A stretch of DNA of 64,000 bases from Leguminivora glycinivorella. Lineage: Eukaryota > Arthropoda > Insecta > Lepidoptera > Tortricidae. This document shows, piece after piece, positions 1 through 10,832 of this stretch. The notes under the pieces were generated by a model. It made no database searches, had not been told where the DNA came from, and saw only the letters and a list, made by a program, of their open reading frames with translations. How positions within the stretch are numbered: the stretch's first letter is position 1; every line of letters begins with the position of its first letter. The stretch is from NCBI RefSeq assembly GCF_023078275.1, contig NC_062994.1, forward strand, positions 11,231,545 to 11,295,544, read 5' to 3'. Both the position numbers and the translations under genes were made by a program.

Positions 1-112
1 CCTATTTTCTTACCAACATATTTTTGATGAATTGAGATTTTAGTAAGTTTTATTTCGTCATTAAGGTTCTCTAGTATCTATATTTTCTTAATTACAACAA
101 TTATCCTATGTA

Positions 113-297
113 GAAGGCGACTGTGGGATATGGGTTAAATTGTGGCGTAGGCGAGAGGCTGGCAACCTGTCACTGCAATGTCACAGTTCCGTTTTCTTGT
201 CAACCCCTTATTTGCCAAGAGTGGCACTGATACTTTAGTAGTTTCATGTGCTCTGCCTACCCCTTCATGGGATACAGGCGTGATTGTATGTTGTATC
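113..297 (+). repeat. SINE-like repeat with TGTA tail (family B), 5' part lost
   Basis: GTAGAAGGCGACTGTGGGAT, TTGTGGCGTAGGCGAGAGGC and GGGATACAGGCGTGATTGTA are shared with the full copy at 44809-45065. Confidence 0.75.
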
Positions 298-469
298 CTG
301 TGTATATCTTACGACAGTCGACTTATATTACTAAATGTTGGTAACAAAATAGGATCAATTAAAATTTGCTGACGTGGCTATGTACAAAGTGGTGATACAC
401 TCCTTTTTGCTGTGTACTTAACTGTGTACTTAACACAGCAAAAGGGAATGTACAAGTTTCTAATGGGGT

Positions 470-598
470 GGCAACGCGCATGTGACGCAAACAAGCCTAC
501 GGCCCGCCTGATGGAAAGCGGTCACCATAACCTATGGACGCCTGCAACTCAAATAATGTCACATGCGCGTTGCCATCCTAGAGCCGGAGGATGCCGGT
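470..598 (+). repeat. Interspersed repeat, partner at 42938-43070
   Basis: TACGGCCCGCCTGATGGAAA, GCGGTCACCATAACCTATGG and ATGTCACATGCGCGTTGCCA recur at 42938-43070. It looks like a LINE tail; no ORF. Confidence 0.65.
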
Positions 599-694
599 CG
601 CGTCAGTACGCGCCGTTGCCGTGTGGCGCTGCGAGAGAGCCAAATTATCTACCGAGTCGTCCTTATACTGTGCTACAAGCTACCATAGACTCAC

Positions 695-856
695 CATAAT
701 GGCGTTGACGATGTCGGATTGGTTGTTGCGCAGCGCCCGCACGGCCCTCGCGCGGGACACGTTGGCCTGAGACATCACTATCTCGACGTCCTTCTCATCG
801 ACGCCGGATTCGTCAATTCCTTCCTCGTCCTCTTCCTCGGCAATCGGTGCTACGGT
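695..856 (-). CDS. NACA: NACA exon 5: acidic linker and UBA domain
   Basis: 162 nt, 54 codons from TVAPIAEEE to DIVNAIM. The acidic run is followed by the three-helix UBA fold (DVEIVMSQANVSRARAV...SDIVNAIM). Reading straight on would give VSLW and a stop, but the bases after the ATG of the last Met are GTGAGT (694-689), a strong donor, and family members continue with E-L-T. The exon therefore ends at 695, and the final codons and stop lie in a further exon that I do not find in bases 1-680. Confidence 0.93.
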
Positions 857-3800
857 CTGCAATAGAAAAAAAAAATCAGTTATTCACCAATCAATACACA
901 TATTATTATACCCAGATATTTTTCTGGCACGAAAGCCAAGTTGTTAGTGCTTGACAAAATAAAAACATCGACAATCAAAGGTTAACTGGAAGAAATCCCT
1001 CAAAGGGATAAGTTCGCCTTTGTACTGTTCTTTACTGTGTTTTTTGTTATTAATTGTAAAATAAAGAGTTTACTACTACTACTACTACAATCCTTTTATC
1101 GATAAATAGCCTTACATAAGGTTATTAGTTACCCCTAATAATAATCTCTAATATTTTGAACGATTACAACAACATTCATATCAACTAACGTTAATACAAT
1201 ATCCAAAAATAAAATAAAACTATTTTAAAATAATAACATTTACGCTACAAGGCCACAACAAAAGGGCTTATTTCCGAAAAGTTCGCATCAAAAGTGCTTA
1301 ATTCTCAAAAACATATGGTAATTAAATATTTATTTAGGTACACATGTTACGTTTGATGTAATCATAGCATTAACGTCAACTTACAATATTACAATTTTGC
1401 AAAATAAATATTAATTTCAAAAACAATACTGTGGAATTATGTTTTTCTCGATTTCCCAAAAAAAGTTCAAAGTGGAAATAAGCCTTTTTGAAAAGACACT
1501 CCTCAATTAATGACATATTATAATGTACTAGCGACCCGCCCCGGCTTCGCACGGGTACTATACCTACATGTAAACCTTCCTCGAGAATCACTCTATCTAT
1601 TAAAAAAAACCGCATCAAGATCCGTTGCGTAGTTTTAAAGATTTAAGCATACATAGGGACAGAGAAAGCGACTTTGTTTTATACTATGTAGTGATAGTGA
1701 AGTTATCGATGAACTAAATATCGATAGGAAGTCACTAGTGTCACTACCACTTCGTTCGTGCCAGAAAAATATCTAGATATACATAATTATACAACGTTCA
1801 ACAAATGAAGAACGTCGTACTTAAAAATTAAATTATATTGTGATTTTTATAACAGGTCAAATATGGACCTACTAAGTGTATGATCTGTGTTGAAACATCG
1901 TTAGCTAGTTTGCCGAAGGTACAGCGCCATCTAGCGTCGAATTGAACAATCTGTCTGCCTACCAAACTAGGCGTAGAAAAGCGTTGAAAATAAAAATAGG
2001 CTTATACTGTGTGCTACTCTGCGGCGGCGCCACCATAATGAAATTCAACTAATTATATGTTAAAATGATGTTCGTAAGACGTACAGTATGTACGTATAAT
2101 TTTATGACTGTACCTATAGCGGGAAACGAAATAATGGGCTTTTATTGTGGCGCCGCTGCAGAGGATGCTCTGCAGCGGCGCCACTCAGTTCTCATAGATA
2201 GATATGACATCATCTACTTTTTTCTCATGGAAATTGATGTACCAATGCTGTTTATTATGTACGTATTGAAAAAATCACTATAACTTAGTAAATTTATGTA
2301 CTTTCAGTAATTCCGCATTCCGCCTGAACGGTATGAGCTAGTATGTAAGGAGGTGTACTTACGGGTAAGCGAGAGGGAGATATGTTCCTTCCCGCTCGCT
2401 CCCGCGCTCGGCGCGTTTCGTTCTAGGTTTCAATAATTATTATTAAATTTATGCCCTGTTGTACACTTTGCTTTTTACTTCGATTGCGAGGAATTAATTA
2501 TATTTTTCTCGGCAATTTACACCACGAAATTGTCGTAAAGCGAAAGAACATAATAGGTATATAAGATAACCAATTCCCGCCAACTTTTTTTTCAACATGT
2601 GATCAGAGTTTCAGACGCTTGGTTTTTTGCCAAGTCAAAAATTTTTTAAACGATAAGTAATCGAATCCTATTTTATTTAATTTACTTAATTTAATGACAG
2701 AAAATACGGAATTCTAATAAATTATAGCAAAAATAAAATAACCTATCAAAGTTTTGTCACCTACACAATTTTATTGCTCAATAAAATTGTGCAATATGTT
2801 TTAACTGTTTGTCTCTTGAGACCGATTACCTTAGTCTTAGGCTCCCCACAGACAGTCTTAAAAATTCATAATCTTAAAAAAAACTTGTATGCAATCTGAC
2901 AGTTCAAACTGACACTGACAAGACACTGACAGATCTGAACTGTCAGATTGCATACAAGTTTTTTTTAAGATTATGAATTTTTAAGACTGTCTGTGGGGAG
3001 CCTTAGGCCGGCACGGCAACAGACAGTCTTAAAATTCATAATTTGATAAAGTCATAGGCTTCCCACAGACAGTCTTAAAAATTCATAATCTTAAAAAAAA
3101 CTTGTATGCAATCTGACAGTTCAAACTGACACTGACAAGACACTGACAGATCTGTCAGTGTCAATTTGCATACAATTTTTTTTTAAGATTATGAATTTTT
3201 AAGACTGTCTGTGGGAAGCCATAATCAGTACAAAAATCAGATCGAGTGCACGGAGTTCCATACAATTTCGCGACCGTCCACACTAGGGCTTCCAATACCG
3301 GGATCCCGGTATCACGGGATCCCGGGATCCCGCCTTTTTTTGGGCACATTTCAATACCTGTATTTAATTTAGTAATACCGGGATCCCGGTATTTTTAGTA
3401 ACTACCAAATGAACGTAAATCACTCATCAAAAACGTTAAATTTCTGCATCACGATGGTAACTACACGCGTAAATCTTCTTCTTGCTCTCGTTTTTCGATT
3501 TGACACATTCTCTGTTTGGTGTTTTTGCAATATTTGTATGAAAATGATTGTTTTTTCGATGATTAGCTAGATAAAGAATTAAAGATACGTGTCAAAAGCA
3601 TTCATTGAGGAGGGTCGGCCGCGAGGAGCAACACATCAAACGTAGTTGCAACAGGACACAAATCCTCTGTAAACAAATCGCCTTGATGCATCTATATCAT
3701 AGATATAACTTTTCAAAAAATTGGTTAATGCATACGAACTAACGTATACCGTAGCTACTCTATTTTTACTATGCGTGTGCGTTAGTGTGTTGAACTCTAT

Positions 3801-6800
3801 CTAGCTCAAAACTTTGCCGTACATAACATTCCCTATACTTAGTACCGAAATTGGGAAATCACTCCTTAACTATCAAAATCAAGAAAAATACTTTTCTAAT
3901 CCGTAAATTAAGTGTTCCTATTCCGCGGATAATCTTTTTGATTTTGATTATCATGGATTTCCGCAAAGTAATGTGTGATTCCATAGATTATTTCTTAATG
4001 TGATTTTTGATAATCTATGTCGGACAATTCAGCTTTTTTGGCTTATTGTTCAATGATTTGGCGGATTTATTTTATTAGTGCATTAGCGCCTCTAGCGCCA
4101 CGAAATACAAAAATACCACTAAATTGTACCACAGATATTGATTACAATGTGTTTCTAAAAAAAATCATCTCATGTTCTAATTTCAAAAGTCAATGATGAA
4201 ACTATAATCGAGAAATGCTTCTTAATGCTTGTTATTTAATAAAGTGATATTATAGTTAAACCTACAGCACAACTACACCATTAACACTGACTATAAAATG
4301 TAACACAGCATGAATGAGCCACAGCAGCTTCCTAGTATCACAGCCATACTAAAGAAGAGGCGATTGAGGTGGCTCGGGCATGTGTATCGAATGGAGCGGA
4401 CTCGTTTGCCACGCTGGGAGATGTTGTAGATGCAAAAAGACCGGTCGGACGGCCAACGCTGCGCTTTAAAGATTGCGTGAAGCGTGACATGGTCACATTT
4501 GATATTCCATGCGACCCGTGGCAATGACTGGCCGAAGACCGAACCACGTGGCGCCGTGTTGTCCATGACGTTCAATCCAAGCACGACAATGCCTGGTTCT
4601 CCTCCTTGAATGATAAACGCGTGAGGCGTCACGAGCAAGCCTCTAAACCCCGCTCATCTGGGGGAGCATACACCTGCCGTGTGTGCGGACGAGGGATCCT
4701 CTATCGAATTGGGCTGTACAGCCACAAACGTAAGTGTCGCAAGGATGCCGTTTGAACCATCTGGTTATATATGCAAAGGCTTGTTATTATTAAAATGTAA
4801 AAGGTTCTATTCCGCACGAGCTTAAAGAGATCGATTTGGCAGAAAACATGGTTTGCTATAGCCGCGTCTTCTTGTGAAATGTCCGATATGGCGGCGATAT
4901 CTAACTTACAGAATCACCTGAGTAGAGATCTGGCGCTCTTTCCCGTTTGCTTTTATACTGCGTACTTGGGACTGAGGACTCATAACAAAAATAAAGAGCA
5001 CAGGGCGTAGCCCTTTGAACTATGTATACTTAAAAACAATAGAAGTTGAACGGACTTGGCCACATAAGTTTGCGAACCGTTTGGGTTGAAATCGAAACTT
5101 ATTGTATTAATCGAAGTTGGAAATGTAATCGATTTGACACCTCACTAAGTCGGATTGGCAAGATTCCGCTGTAGTATATAACACGCATGAAAAGTAACGA
5201 GATTTTGAATAAAATTTGTTATTTTAAGCAAATTACTTGGTTTTTATATTTTCCCGATTTCAATACCGGGATCCCGGAATTGAAATCGCTAATACCGGAA
5301 TGAATACCGGTATTGGATAAGGTCCGGTATTTGGAAGCCCTAGTCCACACACACTCTTGTTTTTTAAGATTATGAATTTTAAGACTGTCTGTTGCCGTGC
5401 CGGCCTAAGACTAAGGTAATCGGTCTCAAGAGACAAACAGTTAAAACATATTGCACAATTTTATTGAGCAATAAAATTGTGTAGGTGACAAAACTTTGAT
5501 AGGTTATTTTATTTTTGCTATAATTTATTAGAATTCCGTATTTTCTGTCATTAAATTAAGTAAATTAAATAAAATAGGATTCGATTACTTATCGTTTAAA
5601 AAATTTTTGACTTGGCAAAAAACCAAGCGTCTGAAACTCTGATCACATGTTGAAAAAAAAGTTGGCGGGAATTGGTTATCTTATGTACCTATTATGTTCT
5701 TTCGCTTTACGACAATTTCGTGGTGTAAATTGCCGAGAAAAATATAATTATTCCTCGCAATCGAAGTAAAAAGCAAGTGTACAACAGGGGCATAAATTTA
5801 ATAATAATTATTGAAACCTAGAACGAAACGCGCCGAGCGCGGGAGCGAGCGGGAAGGAACATATCTCCCTCTCGCTTACCCGTAGGTACACCTCCTTACA
5901 TACTAGCTCATACCGTTCAGGCGGAATGCGGAATTACTGAAAGTACATAAATTTACTAAGTTATAGTGATTTTTTCAATACGTACATAATAAACAGCATT
6001 GGTACATCAATTTCCATGAGAAAAAAGTAGATGATGTCATATCTATCTATGAGAACTGAGTGGCGCCGCTGCAGAGCATCCTCTGCAGCGGCGCCACAAT
6101 AAAAGCCCATTATTTCGTTTCCCGCTATAGGTACAGTCATAAAATTATACGTACATACTGTACGTCTTACGAACATCATTTTAACATATAATTAGTTGAA
6201 TTTCATTATGGTGGCGCCGCCGCAGAGTAGCACACCTTATACTTGATATTATTGGCTTCGTGCGGAAGTGCATGGAGGGGGTAAGCAAAGCGATCGCAGT
6301 GCTTGCGGTGGTCAAAATAGACACTAAAAATGGGATGTCAAAATTCTCACAGTCATCAAAACTCATACAATATAACACAATGTGTAATGTTTGAAATGGG
6401 GCACCAATGTTTTTTCGTTGTTAATTGTAAAAAGAATAGCATAAATAGTCGTCGCATGTTGTATGTGTTTCCTAGAGCATACTGGAATTTGGATCAAAGA
6501 AATATGGCGTGAAAAGAAAACGTAAGTAAGTGATACTTATAACCCCAAATGTCAAAACAAAATATTATAATAATTATATTTATGCTTTGTTTACTTAATA
6601 TTGTCCATTAGGCTGTTAGTATTTTTCCTACCGTAAAAGATTATGCTCAAAGATTCAGGCCTGGCCTGAAAATAGGCCCGTGTCGGAATTTTCTGCGGCC
6701 GCGGTCATGAATAGGTACATACGTTTAGACTTGTTTATATAGGCTTAACCCTTAAATGCATGATTTTTTTCTTTTAACTAGAAATTAATAATGTGATAGA

Positions 6801-9800
6801 CAATGGTTTTCTGACTCTAGGAAAAATAATAAAAAAATATTTAACATCGATTTTAATACTAAATCAGTGTTAGAAGGAAAATTGGCTAAATCTTACTTAT
6901 ATAAATATATAATTACTAGTAAAATTTATAAGAAAACTTTTACTACTATTAAAAAGGTACACTATTTGAGAAACACCTATGATAAAATGATTAAACATAA
7001 AATAGTTACTAACTCTGAAAAAATCTGCCTGAATCATGTACTAAAAATCACCATCATCCAGTTTTTTCACACTTTTCCGCCATTTTTTCTTAAATAAAAA
7101 CATTATTTCCAACCATTTAAGAAAAAATGGCGGAAAAGTGTGAAAAAACTGGATGATGATCCTACAGATCTAAGAAAAATAAATAAAAAAGTCCAGCTTA
7201 TATTTTGGCTAGTTTATTAAAAAAATACATGCATTGTAGCCAAATGGCAACAATATGCATTTAAGGGTTAACGGGACGGAGGTTTCGCGAATACCATATC
7301 ACATGCTCATGAGAACTTCTACCATTACTCCTATGTTCTTCAACATTCCTTATATGCCTTGCCAGCACCAATTTATTGCCTTTTTCAATAGCCAGGGGTT
7401 AGATGTTTATAACGTGAGTAATGCTTTGAAAACTGATTTTTATTATTATATGCATGTCTTTATAATCTATCTATCTAAATTACACTTAAAATAGTAGCTC
7501 TTGTTATTCTATTTATTTAGAATTAACGAAAAACCGTTAAAATAAATGTTTGTTTACTTGTAATTTTTTGACATTTTCCATTTCAAGTTCACATCGTAGG
7601 TAGTGTAATTGACGTGCACGTAGCCAATACAACGTTCAACATACTGAAGAGCGTCGTACTTAAAAATTAAATGTGTTGTTGTTGTAGTAATTTTCATGTA
7701 AAGTCAAATATGGACCTACAACAACGTGTACATGATCTGTGTTGAAACATCGTTAGCTAGTTTACCGAAGGTACAGCGCCATCTAGCGTCGAATTGAACA
7801 ATCTGTCTGCCTACCAAACTAGGCGTAGAAAAGAGTGGAAAATGAAAATAGGCTTATACGAACTTAGAATGAAGCCAAAGACGAAGGGTGAGTAACGAAT
7901 GAGCTTGCTTTCACTCGTAAATGAGTAGAATAATAATAATAAATAAATATAATAGGACATTCTGTAATTTTATGTATTAGTATTAATATCAAGTATATGT
8001 GTATTTTTATTCCTCTGTATTATTTTTTGTTGCATTCATTGTGTCCTTAAAAGTAGGTACCTAATTCTAATTATAGTTCTTTTGTGTTTGTAATTTTGCA
8101 CCGCCTACAACTTCTCTGCTTTGCCTAAAGGTTGACTGGTAGAGAATGCCTTATGGCATTAAGTTCGCCTATTGTACATTGTGTTTCTTCGTTCAATAGA
8201 AATTAAATAAATAAATGACAGTGACATGCCTAGACACTTGCACAGGCGCCACCTGGCGGGGTAAAATGTGAAAATGCTTCCTCATTGGTGTGGTGAAAAC
8301 TTTTGTACGTATGTAACTCACCGTGCCCGCACTAGCGCTGTCAGTGCCAGCAGCAGCGCTCTCCGGGGCCTTGAACCGCTCAGCGGCAGCCATCGTTGCC
8401 TGCTGGCTCAGGTCCTCGATCTTGGCCTCTCCGAACACGATGTAGGTGTCAGAGTGCGGGTTCTTGTAGACGTCGGGGGAGTTGATCACGAAGAGGATGT
8501 TCTTGGATTTGCGGATGGTGACCCTGTTCACTCCGGAGACCTGGGGATATGTAATATTTTTCATGAACAAATATAATAAGTTTTTTTACGACGTCTCATA
8601 ACATGACCCCCTTTCTGCTCCATCATCATCCATTTGTAAGTGCGATAGGGACGGCCTGCTATTTTATCATTTATCGCGCGACCATAATTGCCTGCCAAAT
8701 CAGCTCCATGATACCATAATATTGCATTGTCACGTGATTTACATATGTGTACTAAATTTCAGCTCAATCGGAAACCGGGAAGTGGGTCAAATTTAGCTTC
8801 TGCGTTTTGACCCAAACTAACTAACAAGACAAGTTGAATGAAAGCTTGTAAAAATTAAAGTTGCGAAAATATTTGAGCGTGACACTAATTACATTAATTG
8901 CCAATGGCTTATCAATTTGAAAGTGGCAAATTACTGCCTTGGGTGAGACTTAAAACTCACGGAATCGAGATCTGTCATATTATGAACCTTGTTTGAAGCA
9001 TTTTTCAAGTGCAAGTCATGAAATATTGTTTAACACAATAGTACATTGTGATACAAGTGCGGGAAAGTGGAAATTCGAATCGAAAAGAAAAACTAAGGGC
9101 CGGTTACACCATACTGTCTGTCACCGTTAAAGCATTCGTTAAATTTTATTGTGTGGGAGGTCTCTGCTGCGTGACGATGATGTGTCTGTCAAATGTGGTT
9201 GATGCAACTGGTCCTAAGTGAATGTTTTGAATCGTCCAGAGTTACGAATTCCCTCTTTGCACGTGTATCGTACGTTTTTCAGTACATACGGCCCTTTAAA
9301 GTTGGCGCGTGGCCAAATGTCAATCGTCGACTAGACGCCAACAGAAAAGTAGTCTTGCTCTGTCGCGCCAATACGCAAGACCGATAGAGATAGATAGCTA
9401 CGAAACAGATATTATCGTGAGCGTTTGTGCATTGGGCTACGCACTCTGACAAGAAATAAAGGAAAAATTAAAATATTCACACCTCCTGCAGGACTCAAAC
9501 CTGCGACCTCTGTCCTTGCCCCTGGCCCCGGCAGGGCAATTTAAAAATGTGTAATATCGCTCGCAGACGTTTCTGCATGATAAAAAACAAATTAAGAAAT
9601 GTAATACTTTGTGCAATAGTGCCAGAATAAACTTACGGGCTTAAGACCGAGTTTGCTCATGATCTTGCGGGCCTTCTTCTCTCCTCGGGACTGCTTGGCC
9701 TTGGAGATGATGTCGATGCCAGCGATCGGGTTTGAGATTCCACCGGTGCCTGGTGCTCCTGGAAAATTTGTGCCATTCTCTTTTAGTTACCAATTCTATT

Positions 9801-10745
9801 AAGTTTTTCAAACAATTTCCCATTCCCACTTGCATATTAGGGACAGATAACGCCATAATTAATTACAATTATTACCTTAGCCTTACAGTATAGCCTCTTA
9901 GGCCTACACCCAAAGGGTAGGCTAAAGAGAGAGAGAGAGAGAGTATAGCCGGCTATATTTCCGAGCTCATATAACCCGGCAACCTTCAAATCAAGAGTGA
10001 ACAGGCATCTTCTGGGCGAGCTCACTCCATCGTAGGCCACGTCTGTGCCTTTGGCTAGTCTGTGGCCAAGAGTAAGCCTATTTATAATTTAAGAAGTAAT
10101 TTTTTTAGAACCCTTTGTGGCACAATAAAAGTTCAAAATAGATTTTTGAACATATCCAAAACTTAAGCAGTTAGATAGTAACTCGGGAGTGTATTGTAGC
10201 GTTTATATCTGTGGTGAGTAAACTTTTTCCATTGGGGGCCAAAATTTCAAGGAATTTTAGAGGGGGGCTAGATTTACACCTAACCTGAGATAACCACAAA
10301 ATTTAAATTAAAAAAAAACCACGACATAGTGGACAGATTTTCATGAAACATGGCTAAGAGCACTCCCGAGTCCCGACTAACTCAACTATCAAACAAAAAA
10401 AAAATCTAAATCAGTTTATCCGTTCGGGAGCTATGATGCCACAGACACGTCAAACTTACAACACCCCGTCGTTTTTGCGTTGGGGATTAAAAATGCATTA
10501 TTACTACAATGCTGACCATATCACACCCTATTTTGAAGGGCCTGTCAGATAACATTCTTTTGCGGGCCGCATTTTCTCCAGCAGGCCATACTTAGCCTTC
10601 CACTGGTTTACATAATTAGTTCCTTACCAGCATCTTCAAGTTCCGGAATAGTGTCATCGGAGTCGGAGTCCGACGACGCTGTCTCCTCCTTCCTCTTCTC
10701 CGTCATGGAGGCGGTGGCCTTGTCCAGCTCTGTGAGTTCCGGCAT
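695..10745 (-). CDS. NACA: Nascent polypeptide-associated complex subunit alpha (NACA), 3' end outside window
   Basis: Coding exons, in transcript order, are 10745-10628, 9758-9637, 8540-8322 and 856-695, all with AG acceptors and GTRAG-type donors; phases agree (118 nt, 122 nt, 219 nt, 162 nt). They give about 207 residues: an acidic N-terminus starting MPELTELDK, a NAC domain (SKAKQSRGEKKARKIM, then VNRVTIRKSKNILFVI and PHSDTYIVFGEAKIEDLS), an Ala-rich linker, an acidic stretch, and a C-terminal UBA domain (VMSQANVSRARAVRALR). With the beta subunit (BTF3) the family forms a dimer at the ribosomal tunnel exit that shields nascent chains and limits wrong targeting to the ER. Insect homologues are near 215 residues, so only a few C-terminal codons are missing; they should sit in an exon left of position 1. 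A 5' UTR exon is inferred upstream. All introns carry transposons. Confidence 0.96.
980..1087 (+). repeat. LINE-tail repeat ending in (CTA)n (family H)
   Basis: GTTAACTGGAAGAAATCCCT and GGATAAGTTCGCCTTTGTAC recur at 35629-35758; both end AATAAA-g-(ACT)n, a retrotransposon 3' end. Confidence 0.65.
1088..1527. other. AT-rich intron sequence, nothing recognised
   Basis: NACA intron 4. I see no gene, RNA or paired repeat here. Confidence 0.6.
1528..1694 (-). mobile_element. Short non-autonomous Helitron
   Basis: On the minus strand it starts TCACTACATAGTATAAAA and ends GGCGGGTCGCTAG, inserted between A (1695) and T (1527), as Helitrons do. The GAAGCC...GGGCGGG region forms the 3' hairpin. Confidence 0.7.
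1790..2008 (+). repeat. Repeat copy hosting the foldback insertion
   Basis: Matches 7624-7860 (TACAACGTTCAACA, GTTGAAACATCGTTAGCTAG, CAGCGCCATCTAGCGTCGAA, ATAGGCTTATAC). The foldback element sits exactly at its CTTATAC end. Confidence 0.8.
2840..3002. mobile_element. Harbinger-like MITE nested in the foldback left arm
   Basis: A near-perfect palindrome with ends GGCTCCCCACAGACAGTCTT and flanking TTA (2837-2839, 3003-3005). The right arm at 5400-5420 shows the empty site (cggcctaagacta). TTA duplication is the PIF/Harbinger habit. Confidence 0.75.
3057..3220. mobile_element. Second Harbinger-like MITE, same family
   Basis: Ends GGCTTCCCACAGACAGTCTT and the reverse complement, flanked by ATA on both sides. 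The inner sequence is about the same as the copy at 2840-3002, including the ACTGACACTGACAAGACACT core. Confidence 0.65.
3284..5342. mobile_element. hAT-like element nested in the foldback centre
   Basis: Terminal inverted repeats TAGGGCTTCCAATACCGG and CCGGTATTTGGAAGCCCTA, with exact 8-bp duplications GTCCACAC (3276-3283, 5343-5350). Subterminal repeats of CCGGGATCCCGGTATT occur at both ends. No transposase is recognisable; the middle carries a LINE fragment. Confidence 0.8.
4311..4756 (+). pseudogene. Non-LTR retrotransposon C-terminal fragment inside the hAT element
   Basis: With frame changes and internal stops the plus strand encodes RRLRWLGHVYRMERTRLPRW, then GRPTLRFKDCVKRDM, WRRVVHD, and a final zinc-knuckle-like Cys-x2-Cys...His-x4-Cys tail (TCRVCGR...LYSHKRKC) before TGA. 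'RWLGHVxRM' and this finger are typical of the end of LINE reverse-transcriptase ORFs. Confidence 0.65.
6749..7267. mobile_element. piggyBac-like MITE with TTAA target duplication
   Basis: Ends CCCTTAAATGCATGA and ATGCATTTAAGGG lie exactly between TTAA tetramers (6745-6748, 7268-7271), as in piggyBac elements. It contains a perfect 42-bp inverted repeat (7052-7093 and 7117-7158) around a 23-nt loop. A relative is at 50927-54221. No transposase. Confidence 0.85.
7272..7623. other. Intron sequence, nothing recognised
   Basis: AT-rich, with no paired repeat in the window. The 79-codon ORF at 7255-7494 starts inside the piggyBac-like end and has no features of a gene. Confidence 0.5.
7624..7860 (+). 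repeat. Second copy of the 1790-2008 repeat, unoccupied
   Basis: Same family as 1790-2008, ending GGCTTATACG without the insert, so it serves as a paralogous empty site up to the insertion point. Confidence 0.8.
8120..8216 (+). repeat. Retrotransposon 3' tail (family H), ends in (AAAT)n
   Basis: AAGGTTGACTGGTAGAGAAT, GCCTTATGGCATTAAGTTCG and AATTAAATAAATAAATG match 54417-54535. Confidence 0.65.
8322..8540 (-). CDS. NACA: NACA exon 4: core NAC beta-barrel
   Basis: 219 nt, 73 codons, phase 0 at both ends. It holds the most conserved part of the family (VNRVTIRKSKNILFVI, DVYKNPHSDTYIVFGEAK, IEDLSQQA) and the start of an Ala/Ser/Gly linker. Donor GTGAGT is at 8321-8316; the acceptor follows 'ccccag'. 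The plus-strand ORF over the same bases is an antisense shadow. Confidence 0.96.
8586..9295. other. NACA intron 3, no supported feature
   Basis: It includes AAATTTCAGCTCAATCGGAA and GGAAGTGGGTCAAATTTAGC, phrases like those of dispersed insect repeats, but no second copy is present here. Around 9255 CACGTGTATCGTACG resembles the LINE target at 30690/32518. Confidence 0.5.
9300..9445 (+). repeat. Interspersed repeat, partner at 36905-37060
   Basis: CTCTGTCGCGCCAATACGCA, GATAGAGATAGATAGCTACG and ATATTATCGTGAGCGTTT are shared with 36955-37040. Confidence 0.7.
9481..9525 (-). repeat. tRNA-like T-arm fragment of a SINE
   Basis: The minus strand reads GTCGCAGGTTTGAGTCCTGC, a T-stem and B box. No acceptor stem or anticodon arm fits, so this is a SINE scrap and not a tRNA gene. 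Confidence 0.4.
9637..9758 (-). CDS. NACA: NACA exon 3: start of the NAC domain
   Basis: 122 nt between acceptor CAG and donor GTAAGT (9636-9631). It encodes a Gly/Pro-rich lead (GAPGTGGISNP), then SKAKQSRGEKKARKIM and LGLKP. The basic RGEKKARK stretch corresponds to the ribosome-contacting, positively charged motif of the NAC alpha family. It enters in phase 1 and leaves in phase 0. Confidence 0.95.
9994..10088 (+). repeat. Interspersed repeat, partner at 38954-39048
   Basis: AGAGTGAACAGGCATCTTCT, GGGCGAGCTCACTCCATCGT and GTCTGTGGCCAAGAGTAAGC recur at 38954-39048. The minus strand of both is a plausible LINE ORF end. A (GA)9 run lies just before, at 9925-9943. Confidence 0.65.
10282..10491 (-). 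repeat. Hairpin/(TGTC)n repeat, family A
   Basis: Family A is recognised by a hairpin CCCCGTCG-TTTTTG-CGTCGGGG at one end, a TGTC/TGTG microsatellite, GGCATCGTAGCTCCCGAACG, and AAAATCGGTCTACTATGTCG near the other end. This copy has almost no microsatellite left. Confidence 0.8.
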
Positions 10746-10780
10746 TGTGTTCTGTGTGGAGGTAATCTTTGCCACGGTTC
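10628..10780 (-). CDS. NACA: NACA exon 2: end of 5' UTR and first 39 codons
   Basis: The ATG at 10745-10743 was chosen because the protein then begins MPELTELDK, as in insect NACA proteins. The exon has an acceptor after a T-rich tract (AG at 10782-10781), 35 nt of 5' UTR, then acidic sequence rich in Asp-Ser pairs ending IPELEDA. The donor GTAAGG is at 10627-10622, phase 1. The ORF remains open upstream of the ATG, but that part reads through the splice acceptor and is not coding. Confidence 0.93.
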
Positions 10781-10832
10781 CTGAAAAAAAAATCAGATCA
10801 TTGATTATACTATTAGCCAGCATTCCCACTTA

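Larger units (their letters stand above)
2009..6235. mobile_element. Foldback-type DNA transposon with ~0.9 kb inverted arms and 8-bp TSD
   Basis: Both ends read GTGTGCTACTCTGCGGCGG inwards and are flanked by CTTATACT (2001-2008, 6236-6243). The arms (2009 to about 3046 and about 5352-6235) are nearly identical once later inserts are removed; both carry the same 72-codon reading frame and a perfect 17-bp hairpin GTGGCGCCGCTGCAGAG (2147-2184 in the left arm). There is no transposase. The 8-bp duplication suggests hAT-like mobilisation. The host sequence 1790-2008 has a second copy at 7624-7860 without the insert. Confidence 0.85.

Noticed and set aside
2065..2283. 72-codon ORF present identically at 2065-2283 (+) and 5961-6179 (-)
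   Set aside because: It is in the two arms of the foldback element; identity reflects the inverted repeat, and the peptide has no domain.
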